Below, piece after piece: positions 1 through 10,493 of a stretch of DNA of 64,000 bases. Origin of the DNA: JAOSJL01 sp963704035 (lineage in GTDB: Bacteria > Actinomycetota > Acidimicrobiia > IMCC26256 > JAOSJL01); the NCBI GenBank assembly GCA_963704035.1, contig CAVPGR010000004.1, positions 1,612,001 through 1,676,000 on the forward strand, written 5' to 3'. The notes under the pieces are model-generated. The model made no database searches, was not told where the DNA came from, and saw only the letters and a program-made list of their open reading frames with translations. The position numbers and the translations under genes were made by a program. Numbering within the stretch: position 1 is the first letter of the stretch; each line of letters starts with the position of its first letter.

Positions 1-1612
1 GAAGTGGTCGAGATCCACGAACATCACCGCAGGCGTTGCCCCGTCGCGCGTTCGCCGGGCGAGGACGACCTCGAGGCGATCGAGGAAGAGCGCGCGGTTG
101 GGGAGACCCGTGAGGGGATCGTGGGTCGCCTGGTGGGCGAGCTGCGCCTCGACGGCGTGGCGTTCGGTGACATCGTCGACCTGTGCGACGAGGTATCCGG
201 GGCTGCCGTCCTGGCCGGGAATGAGGGAGAGGCTCACGGCGACCCAGATGGAGCGACCATCGGGTAGCTCGAAGCGTCGCTTGAGAGGAGCGGTGTCGAC
301 CTCTCCCGCCAGGAGACGCCGAGTCATGTCGTCGTCGATGATGGAGTCCTCTGAGGCGAGCAGGTCGTCGATGGACGAGCCCACGACGTCGTGACCCGAG
401 CGACCGAGCAGACTGCAGGTCGATCGGTTGACACGGAGAACCGTTCCGTCCTCGGCGAGCAGGACCATCCCGATGGCCGCGTTCTCGAACGCCGTACGGA
501 ACAGCGCGGCTGCGGCACTCAGCGATACGGTCGCCTCGCGGACCGCCTCCAAGGCCCGCGCCCGGCTGCGCAGCAACGTGTACACGAGGGCGAACAGGAG
601 CATCGTCACGATCAGACTTGCCACGAGCACGATCCACGGGGCGGTGGTGTTGGGACCCCGGAAGCCTTCGAGGGCGACGAAGTCGAGACTCCACGACTGG
701 CCCGCGGCGTCGATCGTGCGGCTCGAAGTCAGGTCCCCGGGCGCTTGACGGTCCTCGGCCGGGGTCGACGCCGTGGCGGCGATGGCGGCTTCCCCCCCTT
801 CCTCGAAGATTGAGACGTCGATGCCGGAAGCGCCGGCTCCGCGTGCCTGGTCGAGCAGGACGTCGGGGTAGAAGGCAACCGATACGGCACCGGCGAGCGC
901 GGCTCGTCGTTCGAGTGCCGTCGTCGGGACAGCGGCGCCCTCGTAGAGGGGGATCGTGAGCGCCACGATCGGCTTCTCGTCGAGAGAACTCGGGATGAGC
1001 TCGAAGGTCGACTGAGGCACGGCAGGGCTGAGGGCCGCCTCGCCGGTCTCGACGGCGGCGTCCAGGGACTGATCGGCGGGAGCGAACGCGCGGCCGTCGA
1101 CGCCGATCGCTCCCGAGCGCAGAGCTTCCGGCGCGGCATGGACACCGATCTGGTAGTCACCCGCGGGTTGTCCGAGAACGGAGTCGAGCAGGAGCAGTCC
1201 CCTGTTCTCGGCGGGCTGGAGGCTTTCGACGAACGTGTCGATCTCGTCGGGTGACACGGTCTCTGTCACGAGGACGGCGTACGTCCCGGGGAACTCGACG
1301 CCCAGCGCTGCACGGTCGATGGCTGCGAGGAAGTCGTCGCGGCTCATCGTGCCGTTGTCACCGGCGACCGCTGCGATGTCGCTGATGAGAACCGTGTAGC
1401 GATCGAGGCCGCGCTCCACACCTGCCACGACCTCGTCCGTCTCGGCGTCGAAGGCGGCACGACGGGAGTCGCGCGACAGCGTCGCGGCGCTGGACGAAGA
1501 GAGCTCCGCTCGCCAGGAGGAGGATGCCCAGCAGCACCCACGCGGCCGTCGTTCGACGTCCCCGCCCCGTCGTCGCGACGGTGTCCGAGTGTTCCGTCGG
1601 TCCTGCCTGCAC
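1..1612 (-). CDS. Membrane CHASE-PAS-GGDEF signalling protein (3' end off the window, one frameshift)
   Basis: Probable diguanylate cyclase that senses an extracellular ligand. In order: an N-terminal membrane segment (AAWVLLGILLLASGALFV), a CHASE-like extracytoplasmic region, a second membrane segment (APWIVLVASLIVTMLLFALV), a PAS domain (FENAAIGMVLLAEDGTVLRV) and the start of a GGDEF domain (DPLTGLPNRALFLDRLE, then FVDLDHF) at the window edge. The GGEEF catalytic loop lies outside, so activity cannot be judged. I chose the GTG at 1612 because GAGGGGACGAGG precedes it and it includes the first membrane segment. That segment is one frame away from the rest; removing one base near 1485-1492 joins them. 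Domain calls are by eye; the PAS and GGDEF parts are firm and CHASE is moderate. Confidence 0.8.
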
Positions 1613-1775
1613 CCTCGTCCCCTCTGTCCCCTGCGTTCCTGTCGACGGGGTCGGGGGGTATCTGAGGTCTCGAGGCCGCCGAATGGGGTCCTGGAGACGT
1701 CCGGGCGTCCGAATCGTTACGTTTCGGGCAGGTCGGGGGTCAGGGAGGGTGTCTGAACCGGGAGCTGCCGCTGCG

Positions 1776-2742
1776 TCAGGCGTCGAGGATCGCCCGGGCC
1801 GCCACCGGCGGCAGAACCTCGTCGGCGATGACGGCCTGCTCGGCCTCCGACAGGCGGCGCGCCACGTCGGGGTCAGCGCGGAGCCGGTCCACCATCGATG
1901 TCGGTGAGCTCCGCCCACATCCACGACCGCGCCTGGTCCCGACGACGTACTTCGAAGTCGCCGGCTGCGGTCAGGGAGTCGCGGAAGCTCTCGATCGTGG
2001 CCCACAGCTCGTTCACGCCGCGGTTCTCGAGTGCCGAACACTCCAGAACGGTCGGGGTCCACGCCTCGGAACGTGCTCGGACGAACCCGAGCGCCGCGGC
2101 GTAGTCGGCGGCGGCACGGTGCGCGGCCGCCGCCAGATCGCCGTCGGCCTTGTTGATGACGAGTGCGTCCGCGAGCTCCACGATGCCGCGTTTGATTCCC
2201 TGGAGTTCGTCGCCACCACCCGGAGCGAGCACGACCGCGAACATGTCGACCATGTCGGCCACCGCTGTCTCGGACTGACCGACTCCCACCGTCTCCACGA
2301 AGACCACGTCGAAGCCCGCTGCCTCGCAGCACAGCATGGCTTCGCGCGTGCGTCGGGCGACGCCTCCGAGCGACCCGCCGGTGGGTGACGGGCGGATGAA
2401 GGCCGCATCATGGCGGCCCAGGTCGACCATGCGCGTCTTGTCGCCGAGGATCGAACCACCGGTCCGGACACTCGACGGATCGACCGCCAGAACGGCCACC
2501 CGGTGACCCTGGCCGACGACGTGGAGCCCCATAGCTTCGATGAGTGTCGATTTCCCGGAGCCTGGTGATCCCGAGATGCCGACGCGGATCGAACGGCCCG
2601 TGGCGTCGAGAACGGCACCGAGGAGACTCTCGGCCTCTTCTCGGTGATCGTCGCGTGTCGACTCGACGAGCGTGATCGCGCGCGCGAGCGCGCGCCGGTC
2701 GCCGCTTCGCAGAGCCGTCGCGAGATCGGCGGTGTCGCTCAC
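1776..2742 (-). CDS. meaB: MeaB/ArgK-family GTPase chaperone of methylmalonyl-CoA mutase (frameshifted C-terminus)
   Basis: G3E-type P-loop GTPase that loads and protects the B12 cofactor of methylmalonyl-CoA mutase. The Walker A motif GSPGSGKST is near residue 57, followed by VDPSSVRTGGSILGDKTRM, VETVGVGQSE and the guanine-specificity motif NKAD. The GTG start overlaps the mutase stop codon by four bases (GTGA), so the two are translationally coupled. The uninterrupted frame ends early after WMWAELTDIDGG. Dropping one base near 1894-1899 restores a family-like tail (MVDRLRADPDVARRL ... AARAILDA) ending at 1776 and gives about 321 residues, the usual length. I regard the early stop as a sequence error. 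Confidence 0.9.
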
Positions 2743-4887
2743 CCGCCGTCGCTGACGAGATCGAGAACGCGACCCGCCGCCGGGAGGATGTTCGTTCCGG
2801 GCCCGAAGACGGCTCCGACTCCAGCCTTTTCGAGAGTCGCGTAGTCCTGGGGAGGGATCACACCACCGCAGACGACGACGATGTCGTCGCCACCGAGCTT
2901 GCGGAGTTGAGCCACGAGTTCGGGGACCAGCGTGAGGTGGCCGGCGGCCTGACTGGACACGCCCACGACGTGGACGTCGTCCTCCACGGCTTCGCGGGCG
3001 GCTTCTTCGGGTGTCTGGAAAAGCGGCCCGACGTCGACATCGAAGCCGAGATCGGCGAATGCCGTCGCGATCACCTTGGCGCCACGGTCATGGCCGTCCT
3101 GTCCGAGCTTCGCCACCAGCATGCGGGGTTGGCGCCCGTGGTCGGCGGCGAACTTCTTCACGCGTTCTCGTAGTGCCTGGTACTCCTCGTCACCTTCGTA
3201 CTCAGAGCCGTACACGCCCGAGATGCTACGGACTGTCGCCCGGTGTCGGGAGAACACCTCTTCCAGTGCATGGGAGATCTCGCCCACGGTCGCCCGCGCG
3301 CGGGTTGCCTCGATGCTCAGCTCCAACAGGTTTCCGTCCGCCCGCGCGCCCGCTGTCAGTGCGTCGAGTGCTGCACGACAGCGCTCTTCATCGCGGGTCG
3401 CTCTGAGCCTCTCGAGCCGCGCGACCTGCTGCTCGCGCACCGCGGTGTTGTCGATGTCGCGGATGTCGACCGGAGGCTCGTCGTCGGGCTGGTACTTGTT
3501 GAGTCCGACAACGACGTCCTCTCCGCGGTCGACGCGGGCTTGGCGTCGCGCCGCGCTCTCTTCGATCCGGAGTTTCGGCAACCCCGCGTCGACGGCCGCG
3601 GTCATCCCCCCGTGTTCCTCTACCTCGTCGATCAGCTTCCAGGCTTCGTTGGTCAGGCTGGCCGTGAGCGACTCGATGAAGTAGCTGCCGCCGAGTGGAT
3701 CCACCACATCGGTGACGCCGGTCTCCTCGGCGAGGATGAGCTGGGTGTTGCGGGCGATCCGGGCAGAGAACTCCGAGGGCAGCGCCAGTGCTTCGTCGAA
3801 GGAGTTGGTGTGGAGGCTCTGGGTGCCGCCGAGTACCGCGGCCATCGCTTCGAACGCCGTGCGCACCACGTTGTTGTACGGGTCGTGTTCGGTGAGCGAC
3901 ACGCCCGACGTCTGGCAGTGCGTTCTCAGCATGAGAGACCGCGGGTCCTGCGGCTCCGAAGTCGCGCATGATGGTGGCCCACATGAGGCGCGCCGCTCGC
4001 AGCTTGGCGACCTCCATGAAGAAGTTCATGCCGATGGCGAAGAAGAAGGACAGCCGGCCCGCGAACTTGTCGACGTCGAGCCCCCGATCGAGCGCCGCGC
4101 GCACGTACTCGCGACCGTCGGCCAATGTGTAGGCGAGCTCCTGGACAGCGGTCGCGCCCGCCTCCTGCATGTGGTAGCCGGAGATCGAGATCGAGTTGAA
4201 GCGCGGCATGTGGTTCGCCGTGTATTCGATGATGTCGGCGACGATCCTCATACTCGGTTCGGGCGGGTAGATGTAGGTGTTGCGGACCATGAACTCCTTG
4301 AGGATGTCGTTCTGGATCGTTCCGGCGAGCTGGTCCTGGGAGACGCCCTGTTCCTCGGCGGCCACCACGTAACCCGCCAGCACGGGCAACACCGCGCCGT
4401 TCATGGTCATCGACACGGTCATCTGGTCGAGAGGGATTCCGTCGAAGAGGATCTGCATGTCCTCGACGGAGTCGATGGCCACACCCGCCTTGCCGACATC
4501 GCCCACGACACGGGGATGGTCGGAGTCGTACCCGCGGTGGGTGGCCAGGTCGAAGGCCACCGAGAGGCCCTTCTGACCAGCGGCGAGATTGCGGCGGTAG
4601 AAGGCGTTGGACTCCTCGGCCGTGGAGAAACCCGCGTACTGACGGATGGTCCACGGGCGGTTCGTGTACATCGTGGCGCGTACGCCCCGCACGAACGGCT
4701 CGAAGCCCGGCAGTGAGGGCCCGTGCTGGAGGCCCTCGAGGTCCGCGGCGGTGTAGAGCGGCCGGATGGGAATGCCTTCGGGGGACTCCCGGGTCAGGTC
4801 CTCGGGGTCACCCTTCGTTTCGCGGGCCGCAAGATCCCGCCAGTCGTCGAGCGTCGGTTCCTCGCGTCCTTCGGCGTCGGCTGTCAC
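2739..4887 (-). CDS. mutB: Methylmalonyl-CoA mutase, catalytic plus B12-binding chain (one frameshift)
   Basis: Interconverts methylmalonyl-CoA and succinyl-CoA with adenosylcobalamin, completing propionate and odd-chain or branched-chain catabolism. The N-terminal barrel carries TMYTNRPWTIRQYAGF, the substrate-binding segment of the family, and SGYHMQEAGA with the catalytic Tyr-His. The C-terminal cobalamin domain carries the base-off ligand motif KLGQDGHDRGAKV and CGGVIPPQD. The reading frame breaks near 3951: removing one G from GCCGCAGG (minus strand) joins RDFGA to QDPRSLMLRTHCQTSG and gives about 716 residues, normal for the large chain. No separate small subunit gene is visible. meaB follows with a four-base overlap. 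I see no cobalamin riboswitch upstream. Confidence 0.95.
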
Positions 4888-5036
4888 GTCGTGTCCACTC
4901 GCCTTCGCGATGCTGTGCGCGCCGCGGAGCGCGACGCGTTGTCGCAGGTCAGGCTAGAGGTGAAGGGTCGGGCGGAGCGAGGTGGAGCCGCCGCTCCGGT
5001 ACGATCGGCGCCGGCCGAGGTCTACCGGCTCGAGGG

Positions 5037-5258
5037 TCAGCCGGCCTGGCGCAGGGACGGGTCGGAATCGGAGTGGGGGGAATCGTGGCGCGGGGCTCTG
5101 GGACGCCGGGCGTCGGCGAGGGCGTCGCGGGCCCGGCCGACACCGGCACGACCGACGGTGCGCGCTCGCGGCGTCAGGCGCCACGGGCTCTGCCCGGTGA
5201 CGAGCGTGAGCTGCGCCGAACGGCCCTTGCGGATCCTGGCGGGTCGAGTCGTTGCCAT
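5037..5258 (-). CDS. Small basic hypothetical protein
   Basis: A possible 73-residue protein in the otherwise empty 4888-5348 gap. Its ATG is preceded by GGAGGGGATGATCAGAAC, a good ribosome-binding site, and it begins MATTRPARIRKGRSAQLTLV, followed by an Arg-, Ala- and Pro-rich tail without recognised motifs. The first 35 residues look protein-like; the tail is low complexity and could be spurious. It is transcribed toward mutB and divergently from the lipoprotein at 5349. No function can be assigned. The rest of the gap holds no other convincing coding sequence. Confidence 0.4.
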   Translation of the reverse strand: MATTRPARIRKGRSAQLTLVTGQSPWRLTPRARTVGRAGVGRARDALADARRPRAPRHDSPHSDSDPSLRQAG

Positions 5259-5348
5259 GTTCTGATCATCCCCTCCGGGTGTGACAACCATCCCCACACC
5301 CGTCGCCCTACACCTCACAACGTCGCAGAGTTTCGGCGTGTTCCCGGC

Positions 5349-6672
5349 ATGCGGCGTGTGGTCGCTTGGCCGCGTCGGGTGGTTGCATCTCTGGTCGCCC
5401 TTGCCCTGCTCGTGACCGCCTGCGCAGGTTCGTCGTCGCCCACGGACCTCGACGCCGACACCCGGGATCCCATCGAGAAGGCCACCGAACGGTGGTTGGA
5501 GCGCTATCGCGAAGATGCGGCGTCGTTCGTCGCACTCTCGCCGCAGGCACCCCTGTTCGTGGAGGGATGGGCGAGTCAGGCGCACCAGGCTGCCGACGAC
5601 GCCATCGGGATGCTCGAGGACGGGGCCTCGGCCGGAGCCTACGCCGAGGCCGTGCGCGCGGCGGCGCTGATGTCCGCGGCCGAGGCAGTGGGAGAGGGCT
5701 TCGAGGCTCGCTCCGCCGGCGGGATCGAGGCCTTCACCGCCGAGGTTGCCGCGGACGACACGGCAGGTGAGGAGGTGGGCGCGTTCGTCGAGCCGCTCCG
5801 TACCTTCGAGCCTGCCAACCTCAGCCAGGCCGATTCGCTCGTGTCGGCGTACGGAACCGCGATCGACGCTGTGAGCTTCTCTCTGCTGGGCGTCGAGTTG
5901 CTCGAGCGACCGGGGCGCGACGAGTCGGAAACGATGTGGTTGCTGTCGCTGGCTGCCGCCTACTTCGCGATGGGGCCGGTTCTGGGTGAGGCCGCCGCGG
6001 AGCAGCTGTCGTTCGGGGATGGCCTCGATGGCCCTCCGGTCACGGGGGATCCGCAGGTCCTGGGTGAGGTGTTCCGCAGCGCCGCAAACTGGAATCTGGA
6101 TCGCTTCGAGAACGACGTGATCCTGGCGACCGCCGAGGAGGAGGGCATCACTGACGGCGCCGTGAAGGACCGGATCTCGGGGCACGAGCTCGAGTACTCC
6201 CTGTCGGTCGCCGGTCTCCACCTGCTGGAACTGCTGGACGACGTGTTCCGTGACGCACCGAGCGAACCGTGGGCACTGCTCGGAGCTGCGCTCGCGGCCT
6301 ACGAGCGCACGCAGGCCCTGAACGCGCGCTACGGCACGTATCGTCCCCCCCTGGACGACGGCTCAGTTCCCGTCACGAGGTGGGACGATCCGCCCGCTGT
6401 CGACGTGGCCGTACCCAGGGCCGACGCCGCGCCTCGACGCGATGCTCGGCAACCTCCGCGCCGCCGATGTCACACCGCTCGGCGTCATCGCCGACTACGA
6501 GGCGGGCACCGTCGAGTGGAGAACGAGCGGCGACGCGCGCGATGACGAAGGAAGCGGCGACTCGGACGTCGGTTTCGAGCAACTGGCGTACTTGTGGACG
6601 GGCGCGATCGACGCGGCCGTTCTGGCGAATCTCGGCGGTATCGAGGGGCCCGTCACCGGGGACGGCTCGTAG
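5349..6672 (+). CDS. Lipoprotein, protease-less paralogue of the Lon-like lipoprotein at 20856 (one frameshift)
   Basis: Secreted lipoprotein of unknown function. It starts with an Arg-rich n-region and the lipobox segment LVALALLVTACAGSS (Cys lipidated). The mature part is mostly helical and Ala/Glu-rich, and aligns by eye with the C-terminal half of the protein at 20856-22937: WLERYREDAASF against WLGRYDESVAEL, SAYGTAIDAVSFSLLGVELL against SAYTSAIEAVSLCSIAQDLL, and a similar end. The frame breaks near 6431; removing one C joins it to LDAMLGNLRAADVTPLGVIA and the stop at 6670-6672, giving about 440 residues. It lacks the Lon protease domain of its paralogue. The cysteine desulfurase gene follows 9 bp downstream. 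The upstream ATG in frame at 4713 is rejected because it would bury the signal peptide. Confidence 0.75.
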
Positions 6673-6681
6673 ACTGACCCG

Positions 6682-7854
6682 GTGAGCTCCCTCGGCACCG
6701 TCTACCTCGACAACGCGGCCACAACACCTCTCCGGCCTGTCGCCCGCGAAGCCGTCGAGGCCGTTCTGCGCGACAACTTCGGCAACGCGTCGGGAGTGCA
6801 CTCGGTCGCCCGCGCGGCCAAGACCGCACTCGAGGAGGCCCGGGAGACCGTGGCCGACGGCCTCGGATGCCGCCCCGGTGAGGTCGTCTTCACCTCGGGA
6901 GGTACCGAGTCCGACAACCTCGCCGTCAAGGGCGCCGCTCTCGCTGCGCGCCGGGCCGGGCACGGCGAGACGGTCGTCACCACCGCGATCGAACACAAGG
7001 CGGTGCTCGCCTCTTGCGACCGCCTGGAGTCGGAGGGTTTTCGGGTCCGTCGAGTCGGCTGCGACGCCGGCGGAGTCGTCGACCTCGATGCGCTTGCCGA
7101 CGCTCTCGACGACGACACGGTCGTCGTGTCCGTCATGCTCGTGAACAACGAGGTGGGCACGGTTCAGCCGCTCGAGACCGTTGCCGATCTCGTCGCCGAG
7201 CGCAGTCCCCGCGCCGTTCTGCACACCGACGCCGTGCAGGCGGTCCCGTGGGTCGACGTCGAGGCAGCGGCCGCACGTTCCCAACTCGTGTCTGTGTCCG
7301 CGCACAAGTTCGGCGGTCCGAAGGGGGTCGGCGCGCTCGTCGTGCGTGAGGGCACGCGTCTGGAGCCCCTTCTCGAAGGCGGGGGTCAGGAGGGTGACCT
7401 CCGTTCGGGTACCTACAACGTCGCGGGGATCGTGGGAATGGCCGCGGCACTCCGTGAGACCGTGGTACAGCGACCCGACGACACTGCGCGCGTCGGCGCA
7501 CTGCGCGACCGTCTGGCCGCCGGGCTCCTCGAGGCGGTCCCACGGTCGTGGAGCAACGGTGACCCGTTGCGCAAGGTTGCGGGGAACTGTCACGTCGGCT
7601 TCCCGGGCCTCGAGGTGGAGACGATGCTCCTGGCGTTCGATCACGACGGCTTGTGCGCGGCCGCGGGTTCCGCGTGCCAGTCAGGTTCGCTCGACCCTTC
7701 GTACGTCCTGTTGGAGATGGGAATGGAGCGCCGCGATGCTCTGGCCTCGGTGCGCTTCAGCCTCGGCTGGGCGACCACTCCTGACGACGTCGACGCTGCA
7801 CTCGCACTGATCCCTGCCGCCGTCTCGCGGCTGCGCCCCGCACGCCGTCGCTGA
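6682..7854 (+). CDS. Cysteine desulfurase (IscS/NifS family)
   Basis: Pyridoxal-phosphate enzyme that takes sulfur from L-cysteine as an enzyme-bound persulfide. YLDNAATTP at the N-terminus is the family signature, HTDAVQ binds PLP, Lys209 in SAHKFGGPKG is the expected Schiff-base lysine, and Cys332 in GSACQSGS is the expected persulfide cysteine on its mobile loop. Its 390 residues are typical. The GTG start at 6682 places the signature at residue 8. mnmA begins 11 bp downstream, so this copy most likely feeds sulfur to tRNA 2-thiolation; other acceptors are possible. Confidence 0.93.
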   Translation: MSSLGTVYLDNAATTPLRPVAREAVEAVLRDNFGNASGVHSVARAAKTALEEARETVADGLGCRPGEVVFTSGGTESDNLAVKGAALAARRAGHGETVVTTAIEHKAVLASCDRLESEGFRVRRVGCDAGGVVDLDALADALDDDTVVVSVMLVNNEVGTVQPLETVADLVAERSPRAVLHTDAVQAVPWVDVEAAAARSQLVSVSAHKFGGPKGVGALVVREGTRLEPLLEGGGQEGDLRSGTYNVAGIVGMAAALRETVVQRPDDTARVGALRDRLAAGLLEAVPRSWSNGDPLRKVAGNCHVGFPGLEVETMLLAFDHDGLCAAAGSACQSGSLDPSYVLLEMGMERRDALASVRFSLGWATTPDDVDAALALIPAAVSRLRPARRR

Positions 7855-7865
7855 GAGGTTCTCCG

Positions 7866-8888
7866 ATGCGTGTTCTCGTCGCCATGAGTGGAGGTGTCGA
7901 CTCGTCGGTGGCGGCTGCTGTGCTGCGCGACGCCGGCCACGACGTGACAGGCGTGACCTTGAAGTTGTGGGGCGGCCCGAGTGACTCGGGATGCTGTTCT
8001 GTGTCCGACGTGGAGGACGCGCGGCGCGTTGCCGCCCAACTCGGTGTCCCGCACTACGTCTTCAACTTTGCCGACGACTTCGAGTCCACGGTCGTCGCTC
8101 CCTACGTGCAGGCGTACGCAGGTGGGCGGACACCGAATCCGTGCGTCGAATGCAACCGCTCCATCAAGTTCGGCCGCCTCCTCGAGCGCGCCGACGAGCT
8201 CGGTTTCGATGCCGTGGCCACGGGCCACCACGCGAGGGTGCGCGCGTCGGGCGGTCAGCACCTGCTGGAGCGCGGCCTCGATCCCGGCAAGGACCAGTCG
8301 TACGTCCTCTACATGCTCTCGCAGGCCCACCTGGGGCGTCTGCTGCTCCCCATCGGCGAGATGACCAAGGCTGACGTGCGCCGGCGTGCCGTCGATCTGG
8401 GCCTGCGGACCGCGACGAAGGCCGAGAGCATGGACGTCTGCTTCATCCGTGCGGGGCAGCGGGTCGACTTCCTCGACGAGAGGACCACGCCGCGACCCGG
8501 ATGGGTGGTCGACGCCGACGGAAGGCGGGTCGCGAGGCACGAAGGTGTGACCGCCTTCACGATCGGTCAACGGCGCGGGCTCGGCGTGGCGCTCGGGGAA
8601 CGGCGCTACGTCGTCGACGTCGACGCGGCCACGTCCACGGTCACCATCGGAGAGCGGGAACAGCTCTTGCGCGACCACGCGGATCTGCGCGATCCGTGCT
8701 TCGTCGACGGTCCTGTGCCGCCGGGCACCGAGGTCGACGTGCAGACGCGTGCGCACGGCGACGTGGTTCGTGGGGTCGTGGAGGCCGAACGTGTCCGCTT
8801 CGTCGTGCCCCAGCCCCGCGTCGCCCCGGGCCAGGTCGTGGCGTTCTACGAGGGCGTGAGGCTTCTAGGCGGCGCACTCGCCGCGTGA
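7866..8888 (+). CDS. mnmA: tRNA-specific 2-thiouridylase MnmA
   Basis: Adenylates and thiolates wobble U34 of Lys, Glu and Gln tRNAs. The PP-loop motif SGGVDSS is at residues 8-14, the catalytic cysteine Cys93 lies in RTPNPCVECN, and the second cysteine that accepts persulfide lies in ESMDVCFI. TGHHAR and GKDQSYVLYML are also family signatures, and the C-terminal beta-barrel follows IGQRRGLGVALG. Length 340 residues, slightly short but complete. It sits 11 bp behind the cysteine desulfurase, its expected sulfur donor, so the pair is very probably one operon. Confidence 0.96.
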   Translation: MRVLVAMSGGVDSSVAAAVLRDAGHDVTGVTLKLWGGPSDSGCCSVSDVEDARRVAAQLGVPHYVFNFADDFESTVVAPYVQAYAGGRTPNPCVECNRSIKFGRLLERADELGFDAVATGHHARVRASGGQHLLERGLDPGKDQSYVLYMLSQAHLGRLLLPIGEMTKADVRRRAVDLGLRTATKAESMDVCFIRAGQRVDFLDERTTPRPGWVVDADGRRVARHEGVTAFTIGQRRGLGVALGERRYVVDVDAATSTVTIGEREQLLRDHADLRDPCFVDGPVPPGTEVDVQTRAHGDVVRGVVEAERVRFVVPQPRVAPGQVVAFYEGVRLLGGALAA

Positions 8889-8906
8889 TCGTCGCGTGCG
8901 AGGTGG

Positions 8907-9909
8907 TTACACCCGTCCCGCTTGACGCTGGGTGTAGGTGTCACACAGCGCGTCGGGTCGGACGGGTGCCACGAGCAGCGCGGTCACGTCGGTGGTCGTG
9001 AGTGGTCGACGTCGCCGTGGGCGGCGGGCGAGTGCTGCGGGAGAACTCAGGTCGATCCGTAGAGACCGCGCGACGGCACCGAGACGGAGGTCGACGATGT
9101 CGACACCGGGATCGACGCGAGGCGGTGCAGGAGCGAGAGACGCCAGAGAGCTGTGAGTGAGGAGAACCGGTTCGGCCAGCGTCATCGGGTCGACGACGAC
9201 AACCCCGGCGGGCACGAGAACGATCCAACGCGTCGCGAGGACGTGCAGCGATCTCGTCGCGGCAGCGGCGAGAGCGACGCCGACGACGGTGACGCACGAC
9301 CCGAGCAGCCACCGTCCGTCGCCGAGCATCAGAGGACCCGCCGCGACGCCGACTCCCACGAGGGCGACCGCTACGGGGATCGGGCCCACGAACAGGCCCG
9401 GTGGTGTTCGAAGCGGAAAACGCCGTTCGTCGCCGTATGCGACGGACTGGGCGCACAGCAGAGAAAACGGCACCGACCACGCCAGCGCTGTGGCGGCCAG
9501 TGCCTGCACGAGTGTCACGCCGATGAGTGCGGCGGATGAATCGTCGGTGAAGGCGACGACGGCGGTGACCGCCACGGCGACCGGTGCACCGATGCGCGTG
9601 GCTGTCAGCGAGGGGGGACGCACGAGGAACAGTCCGAGGATGACGACACCCCATCCGATCCAGGCCGAGAGCGATGGCGACCACACGTGTTCCCGACGAC
9701 CAGTCGGAGACCGCATCGGCGATCACGGCTCCCGCTGTGACGGGCATTGCCGCCCACAGCACGCGCAACGGCCAGATCACCGGTGGGAGAACCTTCCTCG
9801 GGGGACGGGACGGTTCGTATACTACGGAGCCGGTGAACCGACGGCGCCCTCGCCGGTCGGTGATCCGGAGAGGCGAGCCGGTCGCACGCGCGGACCGGAC
9901 GAAAGGCAC
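8907..9909 (-). CDS. Multi-pass membrane protein of unknown function (one frameshift)
   Basis: Hydrophobic protein with about six membrane segments followed by a C-terminal cytoplasmic-looking region with DPMTLAEPVLLTHSSLASL. I do not recognise the family with confidence. The visible frame from 9716 lacks a sensible N-terminus; removing one G near 9663-9669 joins it to an upstream stretch containing VIWPLRVLWAAMPVTAGAVI, giving about 333 residues. The GTG at 9909 would lie two bases from the divergent start at 9912 and has no ribosome-binding site, so the real start may be further in, for example the ATG of AMPVTAG. It is convergent with mnmA (18 bp gap). Confidence 0.6.
9794..9823 (+). promoter_or_regulatory. 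Possible promoter for the gene at 9912
   Basis: TATACT at 9818-9823 is a near-consensus -10 box in otherwise very GC-rich sequence. A weak -35 candidate, TTCCTC at 9794-9799, lies 18 bp upstream. A start near 9830 would give a leader of about 80 bases before the ATG at 9912. The site lies inside the 5' region of the opposing membrane-protein gene. Confidence 0.35.
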
Positions 9910-9911
9910 TC

Positions 9912-10439
9912 ATGGCTGACGATCGCGGGAACTCGGGGCCGACCAGCGGCGGATCTCCGAACGACGAACCCCTCACAGCGGTACCTACCGACGCGACGGT
10001 CCCGCCCGCGGACAGCCCGACCCCGTCGGCTCCCGGCGGGGACCCCACGCAGGCCGTTCCGGCCGACCCGACGGCGGCCATGCCCACAGGTGGCGGCGGT
10101 GCGGGCGACGAACCTCCTGGAGGCCCGCCCGACGGCCCCCCCGATGATGCCGAGGATTCCGGCGGATGGAAGCGGCCGGCGGTGATCGCGGGTGCGATCG
10201 CCGCCGCCGCCGCGATCGTCGTGCTCCTGATTCTGCTGTTCGGCGATTCAGGCGGCGACAAGAAGGACGAGCCGACGAGCTCGACATCGTCGACCACCAC
10301 AACCGAGCAGGAGACGACGACCACACCGCCTCCCACCGAGGCGCCGACGACAACCGCACCACCGGCCACGACCACGACCACGCTTCCACCGACGTCCACG
10401 TCCACCTCGACGTCGACGACGACAACCACCACGCTCTGA
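9912..10439 (+). CDS. Single-pass membrane protein with Pro-rich head and Thr-rich tail
   Basis: 175 residues in three parts: about 85 residues rich in Pro, Gly, Asp and Thr, one strong membrane segment (VIAGAIAAAAAIVVLLILLF), and a tail made almost only of Thr, Ser and Pro after GDSGGDKKDEP. The tail is typical of surface-exposed, possibly O-glycosylated stalks in actinobacteria. The head resembles disordered cytoplasmic phosphorylation targets, but no named domain is visible. ligA starts 54 bp downstream. Function unknown; the low-complexity composition makes homology searches uninformative. Confidence 0.7.
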   Translation: MADDRGNSGPTSGGSPNDEPLTAVPTDATVPPADSPTPSAPGGDPTQAVPADPTAAMPTGGGGAGDEPPGGPPDGPPDDAEDSGGWKRPAVIAGAIAAAAAIVVLLILLFGDSGGDKKDEPTSSTSSTTTTEQETTTTPPPTEAPTTTAPPATTTTTLPPTSTSTSTSTTTTTTL

Positions 10440-10493
10440 GCGCCGCGCTCCGATACGGCGGCGTTCGTCGCGGACCCGCGTAGGCTCGGCGGC

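Noticed and set aside
1776..1900. Programmed ribosomal frameshifting as explanation for the split meaB and the other split genes
   Set aside because: The sites share no slippery motif or downstream structure, and many unrelated genes are affected in the same way; error is simpler.
4888..5348. Cobalamin riboswitch upstream of methylmalonyl-CoA mutase
   Set aside because: I found no B12-box-like conserved sequence or matching fold; a covariance-model search would be decisive.
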